This document shows positions 1 to 5,279 of a stretch of DNA of 5,279 nucleotides, piece after piece; position 1 is the stretch's first letter; every line of letters starts with the position of its first letter. The notes beneath the pieces were generated by a model. The model had not been told where the DNA came from. It worked only from the letters and a program-made list of their open reading frames with translations, and did no database searches. The stretch is taken from contig JABGYE010000221.1 in the NCBI GenBank assembly GCA_018675395.1, positions 1-5,279 on the forward strand, in the 5' to 3' direction. This stretch comes from EC70 sp018675395. Lineage in GTDB: Bacteria > Verrucomicrobiota > Verrucomicrobiia > Verrucomicrobiales > DEV007. The position numbers and the translations under genes are program-made.

Positions 1-933
1 CTAACTTATTCAGGACTTAAAGGCCAAGGAAAGAATAAGCACGTTGTCCTAATTGCGGCTGATCAGGAATATCTTAGTGAACAATCCATGCCGGTGTTGG
101 CGAAAGTCCATTCCAAACACCATGGCTTTGATTGCACTGTTTTGTTTTCGGTTAATGAAAAAGGTGAAGTTGACCCGACAGTGCCGGCTCCGTTCAAGGA
201 CAAAACAAAACGACATAAGATTCCAGGTCTTGATCTTTTAGCTAAAGCGGACTGTCTGATTTGGGTTTCTCGATTCATGCATCTTCCGAAAGAGCAGATG
301 CAGCACTTTTATGATTACTTTGATTCAGGAAAACCGTTCATTGCCCTGAGGACTGCCAATCACGGTTTCTGGGGTGGGTTACAATACAAGAAGGACGGAA
401 AAAATGTTTCACTGCGCGAAATGTTGGGAGGTACATTCATGGGGCATCACGGTGGTTGGCACCGTGAAGCAACGCGCGGAATAATTGTCTTTGAAAACAA
501 GAAACATCCTATTCTTGTCGGAGTGGGGGATATCTGGGGGACTTCCGATGTTTACCGTTGCCATAATGATAAGAACCCTTTTCCAGAGGATTGCACATCA
601 TTGGTTTTAGGGCAGCCATTGATCAATCTTGAAAAGGATGCTCCGCCCAACACAAAGAAAGAACCTTTGCCCGTCGCTTGGACAAAAAAATGGACAGGAA
701 ATAAAGGTCTGGATTCGAGGGTTTTTCATTTCACAATGGGTTCAGCTAAGGATTTGGAAAATGATGGGGTAAGGAGAATGACAGTAAACGCAGTTTATTG
801 GGGGCTGGGTTTAGAAAAAGATATTAAACCTGACCGTTCTATTGCCATCATTGGCGATTACAAGCCGCTAAAGGCCGGTTTTAATTACGAGAAGATTGGC
901 GTGAAACCGCGCAAGGTTGAGTATTACAAGTAA
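1..933 (+). CDS. ThuA-like domain protein, 5' partial
   Basis: The frame is open from base 1 to the TAA at 931-933, giving 310 residues with the N-terminus missing. The first ATG, at base 88, is not the real start: conserved family sequence lies upstream of it (HVVLIAADQEY at fragment residues 14-24, the first strand and loop of the domain). Further matches to the ThuA-like family (PF06283, a glutamine-amidotransferase-like fold) are the IPGLDLL/ADCLIW segment, the GKPFIALRTANHGFW core near residues 118-132, the GGTFMGHHGGWH segment, and a C-terminal VRRMTVNAVYWGLGLE helix. In this clade such proteins usually carry a short signal peptide, so I infer that about 20-40 residues are missing and that the protein is exported. 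ThuA was named from rhizobial trehalose utilisation and is linked to keto-sugar metabolism. The substrate here is unknown. The gene lies 48 bp upstream of PSD1 on the same strand and is probably in the same operon. The family call is firm and the function is not. Confidence 0.9.
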   Translation, partial: LTYSGLKGQGKNKHVVLIAADQEYLSEQSMPVLAKVHSKHHGFDCTVLFSVNEKGEVDPTVPAPFKDKTKRHKIPGLDLLAKADCLIWVSRFMHLPKEQMQHFYDYFDSGKPFIALRTANHGFWGGLQYKKDGKNVSLREMLGGTFMGHHGGWHREATRGIIVFENKKHPILVGVGDIWGTSDVYRCHNDKNPFPEDCTSLVLGQPLINLEKDAPPNTKKEPLPVAWTKKWTGNKGLDSRVFHFTMGSAKDLENDGVRRMTVNAVYWGLGLEKDIKPDRSIAIIGDYKPLKAGFNYEKIGVKPRKVEYYK

Positions 934-981
934 AAGTTTTCTATCGCATGATATTTAAATTCATCATAATTTACTTTAATT
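934..981 (+). other. AT-rich leader before PSD1, no Shine-Dalgarno
   Basis: This 48-bp gap has 39 A/T bases. No purine-rich ribosome-binding site precedes the ATG at 982; the 20 bases upstream are almost all A, T and C. An in-frame TAA at 967-969 rules out an upstream extension of the PSD1 gene. The gap is short enough for read-through from the ThuA-like gene. It could also hold a weak promoter, but I see no -35/-10 pair I would defend. Confidence 0.5.
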
Positions 982-3618
982 ATGCGTGCATATTCTCAAA
1001 TTCTGGGAATCATTTTGCTTTCTTTGCAGACCATTATAGGTGCAGATCGGGCCGGTCTTGATTGGTGGTCATTGAGGGAAGTTACGCAGCCTGCAGTGCC
1101 TGAAATTTCGGGTGAGAAAAATATTAAACCAATTGATGCCTTTGTTAGGAATCGGTTAAAGGAACAAAGTATAAATCCTTCTACGCCGTCTGATAAGCAT
1201 ACTTTAATTCGCCGTCTTCATTTTGATTTAATTGGAATTCCTTCAAGTCATGAAGAAATAAAAGATTTTGCTCATTCTAACGATAAGAATTCTTACTCGG
1301 ATTTGGTTGAGCGATTATTAAGTTCCCCAAGGTTTGGAGAACGGTGGGCAAGGCACTGGCTTGATGTTGTTCGATTTGCAGAAACGAATGGGTATGAGCG
1401 TGACGCAGTGAAGCCCAATATCTGGAAATATCGAGACTGGGTCATACAAGCTTTCAATTCTGATATGCCTTATGACCAGTTCGTAACAGAACAATTGGCA
1501 GGAGACGAAATAGATAATAGTAATGAGTCCTCGGTAATTGCTACCGGGATGCTGCGTGCGGGGACATGGAATGATGAGCCTAATGATGCGCAAGAGTATA
1601 AATATGAAAGGCTTGAAGATATGGTTGATGTGGTTAGTACTGCCTTTCTTGGTATGACAGTACGGTGCGCCCGGTGTCATGATCATAAATTTGATCCTAT
1701 ACCGCAACAGGATTACTATCGAATGGCCGCTGCTTTTTGGGCAGGAACAATTGAGCCAGGTAGTGCAGCAATAATGGGAGGGCCGAGTGCTGATCAGCTA
1801 GGGTACAAGGAAGTTTTTGGTTGGACGGACGTTCATCGTGACCCGCCACCATTACACTTATTAGTTAATGGTGATCCTCATAAGAAATCTAAGGTCATTG
1901 AGCCTGGACACCTTTCATTGGCTCCTCATCTGGACCGTCCATTAATTAGTCCGCCCAAAGAATCCAGAACATCTTGGCGTAGACTCCAACTTGCTGATTT
2001 TATTACTAATCCAAGTAATCCTCTTACTGCTCGTGTGATGGTAAATCGCATCTGGCAGCATTTAATGGGTAAAGGAATTGTAGCAACCCCAAACAATTTT
2101 GGTTTTAAATCGGCTCGACCAACTCACCCTGAATTACTGGATTGGATCGCGGCTGACTTTATTAAGGGGGGGTGGAGTATTAAGAGGGTCATAAGGAAAA
2201 TAGTACTATCCGATACCTACAAACAAAGTTCCCTTCATCCAAAGGCAGAGAGGTGCATAGAGATTGACCCAGGCAATAAACTGCTTTGGAGAAATAATAG
2301 ACGTCGAATGGATGCGGAGTCATTAAGAGATTCCTTACTACATGTTTCTGGAGAGCTTGATTTAGGAATGGGTGGGAAAAGTTTTTATCCTGAACTTGCT
2401 TCGGAAGCTCTGGAAGGGTTTTCTCGAAAGAGTAGCGCATGGACTCCGTCGCCTTTCAAGGAACAATTTCGCCGAAGTGTCTATATGATTTCTAAGAGGC
2501 ATCTTCTAGTCCCTCTTATGACGGCATTTGATTTTCCAAGTAGTGAGAAGCCATGCGGCAATCGCAACTCAACGACTGTAGTTTCACAATCACTTGTAAT
2601 GTTGAATAATCATTTTGTTCACGCAAGGAGTCAGCGACTGGCTAATCATGCGAATGAGGTTTCTAAATCTAAAAAGGATGCAATTACCTTTGCATGGAAA
2701 AAGGTTTTAGGGCGTGCTCCGTCAGTAGATGAGTTAACTATTGCGTTGGATCATTATAATCGGCAGGTGACCCATTTCAGAGATACCAATGATCAAGCAA
2801 TGGAAGTAAGGGGTCAATTACGTGCTGTGGATAAAGTGCCCAGTTCAGGGCTTCGTTTTTGGGTATCTGCTGACGCTGGAAAGACTACTGATCCTCATGG
2901 CAAATTATTACTTTGGAAGGACCTTTCAGGTAATGGGCATGATGTGACTCAGGCCGATTCAGGGAGGAGGCCAATTTATGTGGGTAAGGCCATAGGAGAG
3001 AAACCTGCCATCCGGTTCAGTGGCAAAAAGGAGTTCCTTAAAATTAAAGGTCAAGTGATAAAGGGTCAGGAATTTACAATTATTGCTGTTGCAAGTGACC
3101 GCTCCTCTTCTGAGGAGCACCGAGAAATTATTTCTAACTGGAATGGCCGAGCAGGAAATTCAACTAGCTCGTTGTTCTTGGGGTTAACTGGAAAATCGAC
3201 GGTTAGGTTCTCTGATGATTTCTCAAGCAATGACAAGGTCACTAGTGCTTCCGGAAATCCATTTATTCTTTCTGCATCTAGTGGGAGTTTAGGTAGCCAA
3301 ATTAATTTTAATGGGCAGACTTTGGCGGACCGAGTTTCTTCTTTGAAGGAAAGGAGAATAGACACGGAATGGGTCATTGGCCAACAAGGGAATATAGAAG
3401 GGGAATACTGGAACGGTGATATAGCAGAATTGCTTGTGTATGGGCGTCAACTAGAGCCACAGGAAATGAAATCTATCAGTGAACTGCTTGCTAAAAAATA
3501 TAATTTAACTATGACTCATTCTTTAAAGAAAAAGCCAGTCATGGATCCAGAGCTTCAAGGGCTAGCTTCAGTTTGTCACGTTTTACTTAACTCTAACGAA
3601 TTTCTTTATATTGATTAA
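982..3618 (+). CDS. Exported PSD1 protein (DUF1549-DUF1553) with LamG-like insert
   Basis: This 878-residue protein starts at ATG 982, the first possible start after the in-frame TAA at 967. Residues 1-21 look like a Sec signal peptide: a short basic start, a hydrophobic ILGIILLSLQTII core, and probable cleavage near GA/D. DUF1549 covers about residues 48-254, with LIRRLHFDLIGIP, SPRFGERWARHWLDVVRFAE and CARCHDHKFDPIP. The last holds a CxxCH motif (C229, C232, H233) that could bind haem c. A linker with PPLHLLVNGDPH follows. DUF1553 begins near residue 335 (LADFITNPSNPLTARVMVNR, then RPTHPELLDWIA) and ends with LNSNEFLYID at the C-terminus. Between LGRAPSVDEL (576-585) and that ending sits a LamG-like domain at about 621-842. 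The separate N-terminal PSCyt1 cytochrome domain seen in many relatives is absent. The family's activity is unknown; an exported, possibly haem-binding role is inferred. The stop overlaps the DUF1501 start, a pairing typical of these families. Confidence 0.93.
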   Translation: MRAYSQILGIILLSLQTIIGADRAGLDWWSLREVTQPAVPEISGEKNIKPIDAFVRNRLKEQSINPSTPSDKHTLIRRLHFDLIGIPSSHEEIKDFAHSNDKNSYSDLVERLLSSPRFGERWARHWLDVVRFAETNGYERDAVKPNIWKYRDWVIQAFNSDMPYDQFVTEQLAGDEIDNSNESSVIATGMLRAGTWNDEPNDAQEYKYERLEDMVDVVSTAFLGMTVRCARCHDHKFDPIPQQDYYRMAAAFWAGTIEPGSAAIMGGPSADQLGYKEVFGWTDVHRDPPPLHLLVNGDPHKKSKVIEPGHLSLAPHLDRPLISPPKESRTSWRRLQLADFITNPSNPLTARVMVNRIWQHLMGKGIVATPNNFGFKSARPTHPELLDWIAADFIKGGWSIKRVIRKIVLSDTYKQSSLHPKAERCIEIDPGNKLLWRNNRRRMDAESLRDSLLHVSGELDLGMGGKSFYPELASEALEGFSRKSSAWTPSPFKEQFRRSVYMISKRHLLVPLMTAFDFPSSEKPCGNRNSTTVVSQSLVMLNNHFVHARSQRLANHANEVSKSKKDAITFAWKKVLGRAPSVDELTIALDHYNRQVTHFRDTNDQAMEVRGQLRAVDKVPSSGLRFWVSADAGKTTDPHGKLLLWKDLSGNGHDVTQADSGRRPIYVGKAIGEKPAIRFSGKKEFLKIKGQVIKGQEFTIIAVASDRSSSEEHREIISNWNGRAGNSTSSLFLGLTGKSTVRFSDDFSSNDKVTSASGNPFILSASSGSLGSQINFNGQTLADRVSSLKERRIDTEWVIGQQGNIEGEYWNGDIAELLVYGRQLEPQEMKSISELLAKKYNLTMTHSLKKKPVMDPELQGLASVCHVLLNSNEFLYID
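1666..1680 (+). other. CxxCH (haem c-type) motif within DUF1549
   Basis: Codons 229-233 of the PSD1 protein read C-A-R-C-H, followed by DHKFDPI. CxxCH is the covalent haem c attachment motif, and this form is conserved at this place in DUF1549 proteins. It is the only CxxCH in the protein. Whether haem is really bound in this family is not shown by the sequence. Confidence 0.6.
2842..3507 (+). other. LamG/concanavalin-like domain inserted in PSD1
   Basis: Residues about 621-842 of the PSD1 protein form a jelly-roll-type segment of the LamG_3/concanavalin A-like class. Hallmarks are an opening LRFWVSADAG strand, the WKDLSGNGHDV motif, RRPIYV followed by KPAIRFSGK, a middle rich in beta-type alternation, and a closing YWNGDIAELLVYGRQL strand followed by a helix ending in LLAKKYNL. 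It interrupts DUF1553 after LGRAPSVDEL and before the terminal LNSNEFLYID. Such domains commonly bind carbohydrate, so a substrate- or matrix-binding role is a reasonable inference, but no ligand can be named. Confidence 0.75.
3101..3118 (+). repeat. Perfect 7-bp inverted repeat inside PSD1
   Basis: GCTCCTC at 3101-3107 and GAGGAGC at 3112-3118 are exact reverse complements separated by a 4-base TTCT loop. They lie in codons 707-713 of the LamG-like part (R-S-S-S-E-E-H). No T-run follows, so this is not a standard intrinsic terminator. It may be chance from Ser/Glu codons. Confidence 0.6.
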
Positions 3619-5068
3619 TCGAATACATAGAAATTCTTTCCCTTGTGGTAAGACTAGGAGGGAATTTGCTTGGGAAATGGGAGGCGGTTTTTCTGGTCTC
3701 GCGTTAACTTCACTGCTCTATGGAAGCGGATTTTTCCCAAAAAAGAGTCTCGCGTCAGATGGTCCTCTAGCGCCTAGGCCATCTCATTTCAAAACTAAGG
3801 CTAAGAGTTGTATTTTCTTAATGATGAATGGTGGTCCGAGTCAGGTCGACACTTTCGATTATAAGCCTGAGCTAAGGAAGTTTGCTGGTAAATCTTTACC
3901 TCAGGATAAAAGTTACATTAATTCTGGGGGAAGGAGAGTAGGTTTTCTTACTCCTAATTGGCGCCCATTCCGTCCTGGTGGGGAGAGTGGAATTATGGTT
4001 TCAGATTATTTTCCAAACATTCGCAAGCACGCCGATAAGTTGGCGGTGATTCGTTCTTGTCATGCTGATAGCCATGCCCATGGATCTGCCCTAGTACAGA
4101 TGAATACAGGGATGCCATTAATTGGTCGTCCTTCTCTGGGAACGTGGGTGACTTACGGATTGGGAAGTGAAAATGATAGTCTTCCTTCTTATGTTGTTAT
4201 GCTTGATAAGAGAGGAGGGCCAATCAGTGGTATGCCTAACTGGTCAAGTGGATTCATGCCCGCGACCTACCAAGGGACTCTGTTCCGACCAACGGGAATC
4301 CCAATCCTTGATTTAAGCGGTCCGAATAATTTCACAGGTAAAGCTCAGCGCAACCAACTTGATTTCCTTGATAAACTTAATCGCAAGCACTTCATGGATC
4401 GAGAAGAATCGGAGGAGCTTGCCGCGAGGATTCAAAATTACGAACTCGCTTACAGGATGCAGGCCGAAGCTCCAGAAGCAGTGGATCTTTCGGATGAATC
4501 TCGGCAAACGTTAGAATCGTATGGGGTGGGCAATTTTCCGACTGATGAATTTGGTAAGAATTGTTTGATTGCTCGACGGTTAGTTGAACGGGGAGTGCGT
4601 TTTATCCAGTTGTATTCTGGTGGAGGTCACTTAGAAGAAACTTGGGATGCTCATGAATCAATAGAGAAGAATCATGGTCGTCATGGATCAGAAGTGGATC
4701 AGCCAATTGCTGCACTGTTAGAGGATCTTGACCAGCGAGGTTTGCTTGATGAAACTTTAGTGGTGTGGGGGGGGGAGTTTGGTCGTATGCCTTTCAGTGA
4801 GGGTAAGGATGCGCCTGGCCGTAATCATAATCCCTATGGGTTTTCAATGTGGATGGCTGGTAGCGGGGTCAAGGGAGGAACAGTTCACGGAGAAACCGAT
4901 GAATTTGGTTTTGAAGCTGTGGTAGATCGTGTCCATGTGCATGATATACATGCCACTATCCTACATCTTATGGGTATAGATCATGAATTGCTTACTTATT
5001 TCCATCAAGGGCGCAAAGAAAGTTTAACTGATGTTCACGGTAAGGTGATAGAAGGAATCATTGCATGA
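3611..5068 (+). CDS. DUF1501 exported protein, alkaline phosphatase-like superfamily
   Basis: This 485-residue protein has the full length expected for the family. The start chosen is TTG at 3611, overlapping the PSD1 stop by 8 bp; the next ATG (3677, residue 23) would remove the twin-arginine-like leader TRREFAWEMGGGF (R16, R17), which suggests Tat export. No Shine-Dalgarno sequence is visible, so translational coupling to PSD1 is likely. Family motifs in order: MMNGGPSQVDTFDYKPEL (71-88), SCHADSHAHGSALVQMNTG (149-167), VRFIQLYSGGGH (329-340) then TWDAH, VVWGGEFGRMP (384-394), GRNHNPYGFSMWMAG (403-417), and HVHDIHATILHLMGIDH (442-458). The C-terminus LTDVHGKVIEGIIA is typical. The Asp, Glu and His in the last three motifs are probable metal ligands by analogy with the alkaline phosphatase/sulfatase fold. 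The sulfatase CxPxR formylglycine motif is absent, so it should not be called a sulfatase. Its substrate is unknown; it probably works with PSD1 in the periplasm. Confidence 0.93.
   Translation: MINRIHRNSFPCGKTRREFAWEMGGGFSGLALTSLLYGSGFFPKKSLASDGPLAPRPSHFKTKAKSCIFLMMNGGPSQVDTFDYKPELRKFAGKSLPQDKSYINSGGRRVGFLTPNWRPFRPGGESGIMVSDYFPNIRKHADKLAVIRSCHADSHAHGSALVQMNTGMPLIGRPSLGTWVTYGLGSENDSLPSYVVMLDKRGGPISGMPNWSSGFMPATYQGTLFRPTGIPILDLSGPNNFTGKAQRNQLDFLDKLNRKHFMDREESEELAARIQNYELAYRMQAEAPEAVDLSDESRQTLESYGVGNFPTDEFGKNCLIARRLVERGVRFIQLYSGGGHLEETWDAHESIEKNHGRHGSEVDQPIAALLEDLDQRGLLDETLVVWGGEFGRMPFSEGKDAPGRNHNPYGFSMWMAGSGVKGGTVHGETDEFGFEAVVDRVHVHDIHATILHLMGIDHELLTYFHQGRKESLTDVHGKVIEGIIA
4767..4775 (+). repeat. 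Nine-G homopolymer in DUF1501 gene
   Basis: Nine consecutive G bases span codons 386-389 and encode the W-G-G-E part of the conserved VVWGGEFGR motif. The frame is intact across it, and conserved sequence continues on both sides, so the run length is correct as written. A single-base gain or loss here would destroy the C-terminal metal-site motifs. Confidence 0.9.
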
Positions 5069-5102
5069 TGACTCAATAATGGTAACTCTCGAATGTCTCT
5101 AC

Positions 5103-5279
5103 TTAATGGTTATGATTCGCGTGAGAGCCAGACCCACCAATGCCGATCTGAAACTGTAACCATAGGGCATGTTCATCTTCAATAGAACCGGCGCGATTAT
5201 AGTCATATTGGACACGAGCAAGAATGTTATCAGTTAAGTTTCTTGAAAGAGCAAAAGAAGTTCTATGTCTCTCTTCGAG
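5103..5279 (-). CDS. C-terminal end of a probable outer-membrane beta-barrel protein, partial
   Basis: On the minus strand an open frame runs from the right edge to a TAA stop (complement of 5103-5105), giving the last 58 residues of a gene that begins outside the window. The stretch FALSRNLTDNILARVQYDYNR followed by EDEHALWLQFQIGIG shows alternating hydrophobic/polar residues with aromatic girdle positions, as in the last two strands of an outer-membrane barrel. The 'LSRNLTDNI..RVQY.YNR' form resembles porin-like and TonB-receptor-like strands. After the last strand comes GGSGSHANHNH, a Gly/Ser/His tail with three His in six residues, which could bind Zn or Cu. C-termini of the sort ...LWLQ...G..G.HA.. 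occur in proteins labelled as zinc-regulated TonB-dependent receptors, but that match is from memory and weak. It converges with the DUF1501 gene, with 34 bp between the two stops, so it is a separate transcription unit. Confidence 0.65.
   Translation of the reverse strand, partial: LEERHRTSFALSRNLTDNILARVQYDYNRAGSIEDEHALWLQFQIGIGGSGSHANHNH

Noticed and set aside
53..241. Plus-strand frame of 62 codons overlapping the ThuA-like gene
   Set aside because: The composition is rich in Arg and Cys with no motif, and it sits entirely within the conserved ThuA frame.
88..933. ATG at 88 as the true start of the ThuA-like gene
   Set aside because: The frame is open to base 1 and the residues before the ATG (HVVLIAADQEYLSEQ) are conserved in the family, so the gene starts to the left of the window.
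1318..1707. Minus-strand open frame of 129 codons inside PSD1
   Set aside because: It lies opposite the strongly conserved DUF1549 region, has no recognisable domain and shows no start-site support. It is a shadow of the real gene.
3066..3377. Minus-strand open frame of 103 codons opposite the LamG-like segment
   Set aside because: No family resemblance, and the plus-strand frame has clear domain motifs throughout. A smaller minus-strand frame at 2189-2440 was rejected for the same reason.
3611..5068. Annotation of the DUF1501 protein as a sulfatase
   Set aside because: It shares the superfamily fold but has no CxPxR/SxPxR formylglycine motif; the NGGPSQVDTF motif and C-terminus are those of DUF1501.
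5065..5079. ATGA overlap at the DUF1501 stop as the start of a further downstream gene
   Set aside because: The frame from ATG 5065 ends after four codons at TAA, and the opposite-strand gene occupies the space beyond.
5085..5127. Possible bidirectional terminator between the convergent genes
   Set aside because: CTCTC-GAAT (5086-5094) can pair with ATTC (5115-5118) and GAGAG (5123-5127), but only with a 4-base bulge and a 20-base loop, and there is no T-run on either strand.

Overview
The window looks like a piece of chromosome from the Planctomycetota-Verrucomicrobiota-Lentisphaerota (PVC) group. The main evidence is the gene set: a ThuA-like protein, a 'planctomycete-type' DUF1549/DUF1553 (PSD1) protein and a DUF1501 protein, side by side on one strand. 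This combination is expanded in marine and soil members of those phyla. The DNA is moderately AT-rich. Neither of the two visible gene starts has a recognisable Shine-Dalgarno sequence, which also fits. I cannot resolve the phylum further.

Layout: (1) 1-933 (+), a ThuA-like protein whose reading frame is open at the left edge, so the N-terminus is missing. (2) 934-981, a 48-bp AT-rich gap. (3) 982-3618 (+), an exported PSD1 protein of 878 residues with a single CxxCH motif and a LamG/concanavalin-like domain inserted just before the C-terminal end of DUF1553. (4) 3611-5068 (+), a DUF1501 protein of the alkaline phosphatase-like superfamily, starting at a TTG that overlaps the PSD1 stop by 8 bp, with a twin-arginine-like leader. 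(5) 5069-5102, a 34-bp convergent gap. (6) 5103-5279 (-), the last 58 codons of a gene on the other strand, apparently the end of an outer-membrane beta-barrel with a His-rich tail.

The three plus-strand genes look like one transcription unit. PSD1 and DUF1501 are almost certainly co-translated, and both appear to be exported. Their biochemical role is unknown family-wide. A role in handling environmental polysaccharide or sugar derivatives is an inference from the lectin-like insert and the ThuA neighbour, not something the sequence proves. I see no RNA genes, mobile elements, CRISPR arrays or convincing terminators. The most unusual points are the LamG insertion inside the C-terminal part of PSD1, the His-rich tail of the minus-strand gene, and a 9-G run encoding a probable metal-site motif of the DUF1501 protein.
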